Assembly: GCF_003478335.1 (NCBI RefSeq)
Contig: NZ_QUFB01000033.1
Coordinates: forward strand, 1-32,064
Reading direction: 5' to 3'
Source of the DNA: Clostridium sp. AM49-4BH
GTDB taxonomy: Bacteria; Bacillota; Clostridia; Lachnospirales; Lachnospiraceae
DNA: 32,064 nt
The notes under the pieces are model-generated. The model saw nothing but the letters and a program-made list of their open reading frames with translations. It was not told the DNA's origin and searched no databases. Positions 16,397 through 25,066 of this stretch are shown in pieces. Position 1 is the stretch's first letter, and each line of letters opens with the position of its first letter. The position numbers and the translations under genes were made by a program.

Positions 16397-16834
16397 ATGA
16401 GTAAAAACATTGGAAATACAATATACGACCGAAGTATTAATTATTATGAGACAGATCAAATGGGTATTGTTCATCATTCCAATTACATACGATATTTTGA
16501 AGAGGCGAGACTGGATATGATGGAACAGGTAGGATTATCCTATGCTGCAATGGAGGAACATGGTTTGATCATTCCGGTGTTATCGGTAGCGTGTGAATAT
16601 ATTAAACCGGTTTTGTTTGGAGAAAAAGTGCAGATACATACCCGTTTGGTAAAGTTTGATGGGATCAAAATGCAGTTTGTCTATGAAATAAATTGTGAGG
16701 GAGAGCTTCGAACCAAAGGGGAAAGCAGACATTGCTTCCTAGATAAGGAAATGAAGCCGGTCCGCATGAAGCGGCAGTTCCCGGAGATTTATCAGCGAAT
16801 GAAAGAACTTGTGATTACGGCAACAGACAAATAG
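16397..16834 (+). CDS. Hotdog-fold acyl-CoA thioesterase (YbgC/FadM family)
   Basis: A 145-residue single hotdog domain. The family signature YYETDQMGIVHHSNYIRYFEEAR carries the catalytic aspartate and the helix start, as in 4-hydroxybenzoyl-CoA thioesterase and YbgC. These enzymes hydrolyse acyl-CoA or acyl-ACP thioesters in the cytoplasm. The natural substrate cannot be read from the sequence. GGAGG precedes the ATG. The following arylsulfotransferase-like gene starts about 70 bases later and may be cotranscribed, with no obvious link in function. Confidence 0.9.
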   Translation: MSKNIGNTIYDRSINYYETDQMGIVHHSNYIRYFEEARLDMMEQVGLSYAAMEEHGLIIPVLSVACEYIKPVLFGEKVQIHTRLVKFDGIKMQFVYEINCEGELRTKGESRHCFLDKEMKPVRMKRQFPEIYQRMKELVITATDK

Positions 16835-16905
16835 GATTGGCGTTGTCAGTGTGGAGATACCTGATGGCCTGAGAGATCGGCTTATCAGGAATATGGAGGA
16901 TTAAA

Positions 16906-18660
16906 GTGAAGAAAATATTGCGAGTGGTAGCGATCACGAGTACGGTCATGGTCGTAATCTTAGGTGCGTTCCTGTGGAACATGAACCGTTTATCAAAGCA
17001 GAAAGCGGCTAAACAGGAGAAGCTGCTTGCGCAGGAGAGGGATCTTTTGCCTGACAGCCGGCAAAAAGCAATTGACAAGGTTGAAAAAGTAAATATAAAA
17101 CAACTCTATCTAAGCGGCGATAATAAAAATGTCGTAACGGTACCGTCCACAGGGCTTCAGCAGGTATATGACGGCAGTCAGAGCACGAAGGCGGAAGAGA
17201 TGTTGACGACGGTAAAAAAGAACAAGCAGTTTTCTTTTGATAAGCCGTTGTGGGCATATAATCCATATGGAACAAATTCGCAGTCTATGTATTTGTATTT
17301 TAAGAGTGACGGGAAGGGATACTGTCGTTATACAGTATCTGTGGATGATCGTAATATTGCGGATTTTACACGTACACCATTTAATGGCGGCGCAGAAAAT
17401 ATTACGAAGGAACATGAATATCAGATCATCGGTCTGCTTCCGGGACGTGTAAATTATATAACTGTTAATTTCTATAGTCCCAAAGGAGAGTTATCGAAGA
17501 CGGGAACATGGCAGATCACACTTCCGGCAGATGATAGCGGTCTGGCAGGGCGCTTGTCAGTTGAAGAAGGTTATAGCAAACAGACGATCAGTAATGGGTT
17601 GTATGTGGTTTTTGCAGATGGCAGGAAAGGTAAAGATGGAAAGAAACATTATGCGATTACCATGTATGACAATTCCGGTATACTGCGTGCTAATATTCCA
17701 ACGGATGGCTATGTAGGCCGCAATGTGCAGATCATTTATGACTCGTTAGTTGTTCAGAGTAGTAAAAATTGTTTGGTGCGCATTAACAGGCTTGGACAGG
17801 TAACACATTCGTATCCGGTATATGGATACCATTTCCAAGGAGAATATGCATACGATGGCAGTGCCGGAGTATACCTGTTGGCAACAGCTGATCGTAAAAA
17901 TATGACCGTGGGCAGCAAGGTGTTAAAAATCGATCTGGAGAACAAAAAGGTTAGCCAGGTGTTGGATATGGATACACTGTTAAAGTCTGTGTATGCTCGT
18001 GCCAAAAAGAAAGGCAATGCAAAAAATTGGATCTCGCTGGATTCGATCCAGTGTACCGGGACAAACCAGTTGTTACTTAGTTCGTCTAAGCTATCCAGTG
18101 TCTTCAAGGTAAGCCGCGTGGGCAGTCTGCTGCCGTCGGTGGACTATATTATTGCCGATGCCTCACAGTGGAAAAGTTATAAAGGATTGAAGAAGAAGGT
18201 TTTGACCAAGACGTTGGCAGACGGAGAAGATCCGGATCCAACGCAGACACCGGTTATTCAATCTATTTTACAGACGCCAAAGCCTGCAGAGCTGTTCCGT
18301 TCCCATTATGGACAAAACAGTATTGTATATACGAAGGGATCCGGAGAAGGTTTTTATCGGCTGGAATTATTGAATAACAATGCGGGAAAAGGCGCGGGCA
18401 GCAAGAACAGTTCCTATTATTGCCGTTATTTGGTAGATGAGACGTCGCACACCTATCAATTGCAGTCAGAAAAGGCATTGCCACGTACAGAGACGGAGGG
18501 AAATGTTACCGTCGATAAGAAAGTGGTGATCTACTGTGACAGTGATTCTAAGTCGATCAATGAGACAGACAATGGTGCCAAATTGATCCGAAAATATACG
18601 GCGCCGATGAAACTATACCGTGTTTACAAAGATGACTGGAAAGGTTTTTGGTTTTATTAA
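16906..18660 (+). CDS. Membrane-anchored arylsulfotransferase-like propeller protein, probably catalytically degenerate
   Basis: A 584-residue protein with one N-terminal membrane segment (about residues 5-25), so it is anchored with the bulk outside the cell. An Ig-like region (about 90-205) precedes a propeller-like part whose spacing resembles bacterial arylsulfate sulfotransferases: MYDNSGILRANIP, then LVRINRLGQVTHSYPV, VLKIDLENKKVSQVL and LLLSSSKLSSVFKV. In active family members the equivalents of WISLDSIQ and LLSSSKLS usually hold a histidine (W-x-H) and an arginine (S-S-R); both are serine here by my reading. Enzymatic sulfate transfer is therefore doubtful, and a binding or structural role is possible. 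It starts at a GTG at 16906 with GGAGGA at 16895-16900. The last 120 residues are unassigned. Confidence 0.7.
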   Translation: MKKILRVVAITSTVMVVILGAFLWNMNRLSKQKAAKQEKLLAQERDLLPDSRQKAIDKVEKVNIKQLYLSGDNKNVVTVPSTGLQQVYDGSQSTKAEEMLTTVKKNKQFSFDKPLWAYNPYGTNSQSMYLYFKSDGKGYCRYTVSVDDRNIADFTRTPFNGGAENITKEHEYQIIGLLPGRVNYITVNFYSPKGELSKTGTWQITLPADDSGLAGRLSVEEGYSKQTISNGLYVVFADGRKGKDGKKHYAITMYDNSGILRANIPTDGYVGRNVQIIYDSLVVQSSKNCLVRINRLGQVTHSYPVYGYHFQGEYAYDGSAGVYLLATADRKNMTVGSKVLKIDLENKKVSQVLDMDTLLKSVYARAKKKGNAKNWISLDSIQCTGTNQLLLSSSKLSSVFKVSRVGSLLPSVDYIIADASQWKSYKGLKKKVLTKTLADGEDPDPTQTPVIQSILQTPKPAELFRSHYGQNSIVYTKGSGEGFYRLELLNNNAGKGAGSKNSSYYCRYLVDETSHTYQLQSEKALPRTETEGNVTVDKKVVIYCDSDSKSINETDNGAKLIRKYTAPMKLYRVYKDDWKGFWFY

Positions 18661-18671
18661 AGAACGAAGAA

Positions 18672-18698
18672 GGGCAAAACGCTGGTTTTGCTCTTTTT
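18672..18698 (+). terminator. Terminator after the arylsulfotransferase-like gene
   Basis: GGGCAAAAC (18672-18680) and GTTTTGCTC (18685-18693) form a 9-bp stem with one G-U pair and loop GCTG, followed by TTTTT. It lies 12 bases after the stop codon. Confidence 0.85.
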
Positions 18699-18736
18699 GG
18701 TTGGTCGAAATATGCGATGCAGGACAGCGATTTTAT

Positions 18737-18765
18737 TTGACCATGTATACAAAATGCGGTATACT
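18737..18765 (+). promoter_or_regulatory. Strong promoter of the transaldolase-transketolase operon
   Basis: TTGACC (18737-18742) and TATACT (18760-18765) each match consensus at five of six bases and have a 17-base spacer. Initiation near 18772 gives a leader of about 65 bases. The strength fits a central carbon operon. Confidence 0.8.
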
Positions 18766-18837
18766 GAAAACAGTGTTTTATGTTGCAGCAGATGGGGTTT
18801 GCTGCATCCATTTTATATTTACAGGAGGAGATTAATT

Positions 18838-19497
18838 ATGAAGTTTTTCGTTGACACAGCAAAGATTGAAGACATCAAAAAGGCAAACGATATGGGAGTG
18901 ATTTGTGGTGTTACAACAAATCCGTCTTTAATTGCAAAAGAAGGTGGCAAGAGCCAGGAAGAAGTACTTAAGGAGATCGCATCGATCGTAGATGGACCGA
19001 TCAGTGGTGAAGTTAAGGCAACAACTGTAGATGCTGAGGGAATGATCGCTGAGGGTCGTGAGATCGCAAAATTACATCCAAATATGGTTGTTAAGATTCC
19101 TATGACGGTAGAAGGATTAAAGGCAACAAAGGTATTATCTTCTGAAGGTATCAAGTGTAATGTAACATTGATCTTTTCTGCAAATCAGGCATTGCTTGCA
19201 GCAAGAGCCGGTGCAGCTTACGTTTCTCCGTTCTTAGGCCGTCTGGATGACATTTCCATGCCGGGTATTGATTTGATCGAGCAGATTTCTGATATGTTTG
19301 CAAACTATCCGGATATCAGCACAGAGATCATTGCGGCAAGTATCCGAAATCCAATCCATGTAACAGATTGCGCATTAGCCGGCGCTGACATCGCTACAGT
19401 TCCATATGCGGTTATTGAGCAGATGACCAAACATCCATTGACAGATCAGGGAATCGCAAAATTCCAGGCAGATTACAAGGCTGTTTTTGGTGAATAG
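18838..19497 (+). CDS. tal: Transaldolase, TalC/FSA subfamily
   Basis: A 219-residue class I aldolase of the small TalC/fructose-6-phosphate aldolase group, acting in the non-oxidative pentose phosphate pathway. The Schiff-base lysine is Lys86 in VVKIPM. The sequence [19 protein letters not shown] and [11 protein letters not shown] follow. Position 132 is phenylalanine; true FSA enzymes have tyrosine at the equivalent place, so transaldolase activity is favoured. The neighbouring transketolase halves agree. AGGAGGAG (18823-18830) selects the ATG at 18838 although the frame is open for 50 codons upstream. Confidence 0.93.
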   Translation: MKFFVDTAKIEDIKKANDMGVICGVTTNPSLIAKEGGKSQEEVLKEIASIVDGPISGEVKATTVDAEGMIAEGREIAKLHPNMVVKIPMTVEGLKATKVLSSEGIKCNVTLIFSANQALLAARAGAAYVSPFLGRLDDISMPGIDLIEQISDMFANYPDISTEIIAASIRNPIHVTDCALAGADIATVPYAVIEQMTKHPLTDQGIAKFQADYKAVFGE

Positions 19498-19535
19498 ATC
19501 AGAGCATCGTTACGCAGACAGGCAAGGAGGTAGTT

Positions 19536-20363
19536 ATGGACACATTAGCATTAAAGAAAATGGCAAACGAGGTTCGTAAAGGAATCGTTACAGCAGTACA
19601 TAGCGCAAAGTCCGGTCATCCGGGTGGATCGTTATCTGCTGCAGACATTTTAACTTATTTATATTTTGAAGAGATGAATATTGATCCGAAGGATCCGAAG
19701 AAAGCAGATAGAGATCGTTTTGTGTTATCAAAGGGACATATTGCACCGGCATTATATTCTACGTTAGCACATAGAGGTTATTTCCCGGTTGAGGATCTTA
19801 CGACGCTGCGTCATGTAGGTTCTTATCTGCAGGGACATCCGGATATGAAACATATTCCGGGTGTTGATATGTCCAGTGGATCTTTAGGACAGGGAAGTTC
19901 TGCAGCAGTTGGAATGGCACTGGCCGGCAAGCTCGATAATGCACCTTACCGCGTATATTGTGTACTCGGAGATGGCGAGGTGCAGGAAGGCCAGGTATGG
20001 GAAGCTGCGATGTTTGCAGGTGCCAGAAAGCTAGATAATCTGGTGTTTGTTGTTGATAACAATGGCTTACAGATCGATGGAGATATTGAGGATGTATGTT
20101 CTCCATATCCGCTCCCGGACAAGTTTAAGGCATTTAATTTCCATGTTATTGAGATTGATGCACATGACTTTGAGCAGATTGATGCTGCATTCCGTGAGGC
20201 TCGTGAGACAAAGGGAATGCCAACGGCGATCATTGCCAAGAGTGTCAAAGGAAAGGGCGTTTCTTTCATGGAGAATCAGGCAAGCTGGCATGGTTCTGCA
20301 CCGAACGATGAGCAGTATGCACAGGCAATGGAAGAGTTAGAGAAAGCCGGAGCAGCATTATAA
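19536..20363 (+). CDS. Transketolase, N-terminal subunit
   Basis: A 275-residue thiamine-diphosphate-binding half of a split transketolase. Visible are HSGHPGGSLSAAD-like residues near the start, LSKGHIAPALY, the cofactor motif GDGEVQEGQVWEA from residue 145 to the NNGLQIDG end of the Mg/TDP fold, and KSVKGKGVSFME. With the next gene it forms the complete enzyme, exchanging two-carbon units between sugar phosphates. AAGGAGG precedes the ATG, and the pyrimidine-binding subunit gene follows after 19 bases. Confidence 0.94.
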   Translation: MDTLALKKMANEVRKGIVTAVHSAKSGHPGGSLSAADILTYLYFEEMNIDPKDPKKADRDRFVLSKGHIAPALYSTLAHRGYFPVEDLTTLRHVGSYLQGHPDMKHIPGVDMSSGSLGQGSSAAVGMALAGKLDNAPYRVYCVLGDGEVQEGQVWEAAMFAGARKLDNLVFVVDNNGLQIDGDIEDVCSPYPLPDKFKAFNFHVIEIDAHDFEQIDAAFREARETKGMPTAIIAKSVKGKGVSFMENQASWHGSAPNDEQYAQAMEELEKAGAAL

Positions 20364-20382
20364 GGCAGAATGGAGGATTAAA

Positions 20383-21327
20383 ATGGCAGAGGTTAAGAAA
20401 ATTGCTACAAGAGAAAGTTATGGTAATGCCCTTGCAGAACTTGGTAAAGAGTATCCAAATCTGGTCGTATTAGATGCAGATCTTGCTGCAGCAACTAAGA
20501 CCGGCATTTTCAAAAAGGCATTTCCGGATAGACATATTGACTGCGGTATCGCAGAGTGTAACATGGTAGGTATTGCGGCAGGACTTGCAACAACAGGCAA
20601 GATTCCATTTGTTAGTTCTTTTGCAATGTTTGCGGCAGGACGTGCTTTTGAGCAGGTTCGTAATTCCGTAGGATATCCAAAGCTGAACGTAAAGATCGGT
20701 GCGACACATGCCGGTATTTCCGTTGGTGAAGATGGAGCAACGCATCAGTGCTGTGAGGATCTGGCGTTAATGCGCACGATTCCCGGAATGGTTGTGATGA
20801 ATCCATCCGATGATGTAGAAGCCAAGGCAGCTGTTAAGGCAGCACTTGATCACGAGGGACCGGTATATATCCGCTTTGGTCGTTTGGCAGTGCCGGTGAT
20901 CAATGATAATCCGGATTACAAGTTTGAGCTTGGCAAAGGTGTTGTTCTTCGCGAGGGTAAAGACGTTACATTGATTGCAACCGGACTGGAAGTTTCGGAG
21001 ACATTGGTTGCTGCTGAGAAGTTGGCACAGGATGGCATTGACGCACAGGTTATCAATATTCATACGATCAAGCCGTTGGATGAGGATCTGATTGTCAGCG
21101 CAGCTAAGAAAACAGGCAAGGTAGTTACAATTGAGGAACATTCCATTATTGGCGGACTTGGCAGTGCGGTTTGTGACTGTCTGTGTGCTAAGGCACCGAC
21201 GCCGGTATATAAGATTGGTGTCAATGATACCTTTGGTGAGTCTGGTCCTGCAGTTGAGCTGCTCAAGAAATATGAGTTAGACAGCGAGGGCATTTACAAG
21301 AAGGTAAAGACTTTTGTGGAAGCGTAA
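20383..21327 (+). CDS. Transketolase, C-terminal subunit
   Basis: The 314-residue partner of the preceding subunit. It carries the pyrimidine-binding domain (DCGIAECNMVGIAAGLA, with the conserved glutamate, and THAGISVGEDGATHQ) and the C-terminal transketolase domain (VVTIEEHSIIGGLGSAV to the end). In split transketolases the two chains assemble as a heterotetramer. Its own GGAGG lies before the ATG, and the terminator just after the stop closes the three-gene operon with the transaldolase. Confidence 0.94.
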   Translation: MAEVKKIATRESYGNALAELGKEYPNLVVLDADLAAATKTGIFKKAFPDRHIDCGIAECNMVGIAAGLATTGKIPFVSSFAMFAAGRAFEQVRNSVGYPKLNVKIGATHAGISVGEDGATHQCCEDLALMRTIPGMVVMNPSDDVEAKAAVKAALDHEGPVYIRFGRLAVPVINDNPDYKFELGKGVVLREGKDVTLIATGLEVSETLVAAEKLAQDGIDAQVINIHTIKPLDEDLIVSAAKKTGKVVTIEEHSIIGGLGSAVCDCLCAKAPTPVYKIGVNDTFGESGPAVELLKKYELDSEGIYKKVKTFVEA

Positions 21328-21351
21328 GCAAAGTAGATCATAACAAAACGA

Positions 21352-21387
21352 AAAGGCAGGAAATGCAATAGCTTTCCTGTCTTTTTT
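21352..21387 (+). terminator. Terminator of the transketolase operon
   Basis: AAAGGCAGGAAA (21352-21363) pairs with TTTCCTGTCTTT (21373-21384), with one G-U pair, and a T-run ends at 21387. It lies 25 bases after the second transketolase stop. Confidence 0.88.
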
Positions 21388-21534
21388 GATTGATAGGAAA
21401 TTGCTGTTATGTGGCGTGACATTGTCAAGATTGTGTTTGATCCGAATGGAGATTGTGATGTCCGTTTTGTGCTAAAATATGTCGCAAAAGTTATGGCGAC
21501 AATGGGAGGTTTAAGATATAGTAGACGTATGATC

Positions 21535-21564
21535 AATTTTTTCAAAGGGAATTTTTTCAAAGGA
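21535..21564 (+). repeat. 15-bp tandem duplication next to the GH43 ribosome site
   Basis: AATTTTTTCAAAGGG (21535-21549) is followed directly by AATTTTTTCAAAGGA (21550-21564), 14 of 15 bases identical. The second copy merges into the working ribosome site AGGAGGAG (21561-21568) of the GH43 gene, and the first copy carries a partial one. The duplication lies within a possible 18-codon frame starting at 21529 that overlaps the GH43 start. Confidence 0.7.
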
Positions 21565-21574
21565 GGAGCAAATT

Positions 21575-23086
21575 ATGGTAGTTAGTAACCCCATTGTTAG
21601 AGGCTTTTGGCCGGACCCAAGTGTCTGCCGTGCAAATGGAAAATATTATTTGGCGTGCAGTTCATTTCAGTATTTTCCGGGAGTGCCGATTTTTGAAAGT
21701 GATGATCTGGTCAACTGGAAGCTGATCGGACATTGCCTGACACGCAAATCACAGGTGAACTTACATAAAGTAAATAGTTCCGGTGGTGTGTTTGCACCGA
21801 CACTTCGTTTCCACGATGGACGTTTTTATATGGTTACCAACAATAATACATTTCAGAAAAACTTCTATGTATATACAGATGACATTTACGGAGAGTGGTC
21901 CGATCCGATCTTTGTAGATCAGGACGGCATTGATCCATCCTTATTTTTTGAGGATGGCAAGGTTTACTTTACATCCAATGGCAATGGACCGGATGGCAAG
22001 GGGTGTATTATGCAGTGTGAGATCAATGTTGAGACCGGAGAAAAGTTAACGCCGACGAAACCGGTTTGGGGCGGTAATGGTGGACGTTATCTGGAGTCTC
22101 CACACCTGTATCATTTCGGTGACTGGTATTACATGATGGTTGCTGAGGGCGGTACGGAATATGGTCATATGGTAACTTATGCGAGAAGTAAAGATCCATA
22201 TGGACCATTTGAATCGTATCCGGGTAATCCGGTGCTTACCAACCGTGATTTTGGTGGCAATGAGAACCGTATTCAGGGTATTGGCCATGGTGATCTGGTA
22301 CAGGATGAGGAAGGTAATACCTTTATGGTCTGCTTAGGATTCCGTCAGAATGGTGAGTGGTCTCCATTCCACCATTTAGGCAGAGAAACGTTCTTGGTAG
22401 GCGTTCATTGGCGTGAAGACGGCTGGTTTGAAGCCGGAGAAAATGGAGCCGTATATCCGGAAATGGATATTCCGGGCATTAAAGCAGTACAAAAACGGGA
22501 TGGCATTTATGATGTATCCTTGGACACACTTGGTGAAGGAGATCCAAGATGGTGTTATATGAGAGATTATGATGAGTCCCGCTATGAATTTGGTGACCAT
22601 TCGATCACTTTGACCGGAAGTGAAGTAACTCTGGAAGAGGAGGACATTCCGACATTTTTGGGAATCCGTCAGTCAGAGTTTGAGACAGAGCTTCTTGTCA
22701 CCTTAAAGACAGATGCAAAAGAGGCAGGTATCACCTGCTACATGGACGAGAGCCAGCATTACGATGTGGCAATCTTCCGGGAAGAAGATGATGTGAAAGC
22801 AAAACTTCGTCTGCGTACAGGAGATGCGATCGGTATTGCAGAAGAAGTAACACTTCCACAGGATCTTTCCGAATATCATCTTCGCATTGTGAGTGAACAC
22901 GAGTGGTATCACTTCTATTGTGGACAGGGAGCCGATACGGCTTATTTAGGCAAGGCAAGAGCAAAATATCTGTCTACGGAAGTTGCCGGAGGTTTTACAG
23001 GAGTTCTTTTGGCAATGTATGTTATTGACGAAACAGGTAAGAAAGCTGAATTTACAGAATTTGCCTGGACGCAGAAAGGACACTGA
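21575..23086 (+). CDS. Glycoside hydrolase family 43 (beta-xylosidase/arabinofuranosidase type)
   Basis: A 503-residue intracellular GH43 enzyme. The five-bladed propeller has the three acidic residues in their usual context: Asp14 in FWPDPS (base), Asp120 in GIDPSLF (pKa modulator) and Glu174 in LESPHLYH (acid). A C-terminal beta-sandwich of about 190 residues follows, as in xylosidase-type members. It most likely trims xylose or arabinose from imported oligosaccharides; the exact specificity cannot be read. There is no signal peptide. AGGAGGAG (21561-21568) precedes the ATG. The sugar-binding lipoprotein gene lies about 80 bases downstream. Confidence 0.92.
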   Translation: MVVSNPIVRGFWPDPSVCRANGKYYLACSSFQYFPGVPIFESDDLVNWKLIGHCLTRKSQVNLHKVNSSGGVFAPTLRFHDGRFYMVTNNNTFQKNFYVYTDDIYGEWSDPIFVDQDGIDPSLFFEDGKVYFTSNGNGPDGKGCIMQCEINVETGEKLTPTKPVWGGNGGRYLESPHLYHFGDWYYMMVAEGGTEYGHMVTYARSKDPYGPFESYPGNPVLTNRDFGGNENRIQGIGHGDLVQDEEGNTFMVCLGFRQNGEWSPFHHLGRETFLVGVHWREDGWFEAGENGAVYPEMDIPGIKAVQKRDGIYDVSLDTLGEGDPRWCYMRDYDESRYEFGDHSITLTGSEVTLEEEDIPTFLGIRQSEFETELLVTLKTDAKEAGITCYMDESQHYDVAIFREEDDVKAKLRLRTGDAIGIAEEVTLPQDLSEYHLRIVSEHEWYHFYCGQGADTAYLGKARAKYLSTEVAGGFTGVLLAMYVIDETGKKAEFTEFAWTQKGH

Positions 23087-23164
23087 TCCGCAAACGATTC
23101 GAATTCGGATTAGCTTTGCGTTACTGTGTGGGTCTGCGTGTCTTTTATGGAAGGAGAGAAGAAT

Positions 23165-24873
23165 ATGCGAAAAAAAAGGTTTACAAACAAAGGGTTATCC
23201 CTGCTGTTATCAGCGAGTTTATGTGTTGGCATGATGTCTGCGCTGAGTGGCTGTGGATCGAAGAAGGATGAAGTGATCAAGCTGGATGTATACAGTCAGC
23301 TTGCCAATTTCTCCGGTAAGCAGACGGGTTGGTCTGCCGATATCCTGAAGGATAAGTTTGGTGTAGAACTAAATATTATTCCGGAAGGAGATGGTGTGTT
23401 TCAGACTCGAATGACCAGTGGAGATCTGGGAGATATTGTTGTATGGGCTAACGACAGCGACAACTATCCAAATGCAGTGAAGGCGAATTTGTTACTTAAC
23501 TGGGATGATGATGGATTGTTGGATGAGTATGGCAAAACGATCAAAAAAATGATGCCGGATGCGTTAGACAAAAACCGAAATCTGACTTCTAAGATTACCA
23601 ATGGCAAGAGCAAAGCTTTATATGGTTTTGGTAACAATGTCGCACTTAACAGTAAGGAACACCAATCATTCTTCTATACTTGGGATGTCAGATGGGATCT
23701 GTACAAACAGCTTGGCTATCCAAAAGTAAAAGATATGCAGGATATGCATAAACTGTTAAAGAGTATGCAGAAGATCTGCAGCAAAGATGATGCCGGTAAT
23801 AAGGTATATGCCCTGTCTCTCTGGCCGGATTGGGATGATGCAATGGTTATGTATGTCAAAGCGACGGCAACCGCTTACTATGGATATGATGAGCTTGGTA
23901 TTGGCTTGTATGATCCAAAGACCGGAACGTATCATGATGCTCTGGAGAAGAATGGACCTTATCTGGAAATGTTGAAATGGTACAATGATCTTTACCAGGA
24001 CGGCTTGATCGATCCGGATTCCATGACACAGACCTTTGATCAGATGGCAGAAAAAGTCCAGAACGGTGGTGTGCTGTTCTCGATCTTTAACTACTCAGGA
24101 TCCTTGAGTTATAACACAGATGAGCATACTTCGAAAGGTAAATTGATGTATTGCATGAAACCGGAACAGGCAAGCCCAATTGTCTATGGTATGAATACAC
24201 AGGGCGGTGAGTCTGTTTGGTCGATCGGAGCCAACTGTGAATATCCGGAAAAATGTATGGAACTGATCAATTATTTTGCAACACCGGAAGGACGTATGAC
24301 ACTGCAGTACGGACCAAAAGGACTTTGCTGGGATTATGACGATCAGGGTAATACGATATTTACCGAATTTGGCCGTAAGTGCCGTGCAGATGAAAATATA
24401 ACAATGGGTAATGGCTATAAAGGAAGTTTCCACGATGGCTGCCTGCAGATCAACAATACGACATGGTCTATTGATGCAGAAAACCCAGACTCCAACGGAG
24501 ATACTTACAACAGCGTCAACTGGAAGAGCAATCTGGAAAAAGCGAAGAGCGATATTGAGCAGGATTGGCGCGATTACAATAAGACCAATTCCATCAATGC
24601 TTACTTTGAAAAAGGTAAATACACGGTTTCTCCGGGAACCAGCTTTAGCATGAGCTCAAAAGATGACACATTAAAGACTGTTTGGGGACAGGTTACAACC
24701 TGCATCAAAAATGAGTCTTGGAAAGCGATGTATGCGAAGTCAGATGCTGCGTTTGAGAAACAGGTAAATCACATGATCAGTAGTGCGAAGAAGTATGGAT
24801 ATGACAAGTGCCTGAAGTGTCCCAGAATGAGGCGAAAACACGCAAATCGTTAGAGGATCAGTTGACACAATAA
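23165..24873 (+). CDS. Extracellular solute-binding lipoprotein, sugar ABC type (one frameshift)
   Basis: A lipoprotein with a basic start, a hydrophobic stretch and a lipobox LSGC (Cys30). The mature part is a large type of sugar ABC binding protein (family 1, LplA-like), with FFYTWDVRWDLYKQLG, LFSIFNYSGS and FATPEGRMTLQYGPKG typical. The frame starts at the ATG at 23165 after AAGGAGAG. One frame stops at 24853, but a single-base shift at about 24814 restores a natural ending, EVSQNEAKTRKSLEDQLTQ, up to a stop at 24871-24873, about 569 residues in all. No permease or ATPase gene lies here: a terminator and aroA follow. It probably serves a transporter encoded elsewhere, perhaps importing the substrate of the neighbouring GH43 enzyme. 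Confidence 0.88.
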
Positions 24874-24906
24874 TTTAGCCTTCTTTGAAAAAAGTTAATA
24901 TATAGC

Positions 24907-24950
24907 AAAAAGCGTTCTGTCCCTTTTACAGGTGTGCAAGAGCGCTTTTT
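24907..24950 (+). terminator. Terminator after the binding-protein gene
   Basis: AAAAAGCGTTCT (24907-24918) pairs with AGAGCGCTTTTT (24939-24950), a 12-bp stem with one G-U pair and a 20-base loop. The right arm ends in five T residues. Confidence 0.75.
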
Positions 24951-24994
24951 GTGTATTAGTTGCATTAGATTGTCAAGTGCTTTTTGTGTATTAG
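24941..24994 (+). repeat. Imperfect direct repeat upstream of aroA
   Basis: A 19-base sequence beginning AGCGCTTTTTGTG at 24941-24959 recurs as AGTGCTTTTTGTG at 24976-24994, 18 of 19 identical, with a 35-base period. The first copy contains the right arm of the terminator; the second ends directly before the aroA -35 box. It looks like a local duplication and has no evident function. Confidence 0.65.
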
Positions 24995-24996
24995 AT

Positions 24997-25025
24997 TTGA
25001 CAAAAACTCTTATACCGATTATTCT
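24997..25025 (+). promoter_or_regulatory. Promoter of aroA
   Basis: A perfect TTGACA (24997-25002), a 17-base spacer and TATTCT (25020-25025). Initiation near 25032 leaves a leader of about 35 bases, and the preceding terminator isolates the unit. Confidence 0.7.
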
Positions 25026-25066
25026 AAAAGGTAGGTTGCAAAAAGAGATAAAAAGTGAGGATTTAC

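Noticed and set aside
18838..19497. Fructose-6-phosphate aldolase instead of transaldolase
   Set aside because: Position 132 is phenylalanine rather than tyrosine, and the neighbours are the two transketolase subunits.
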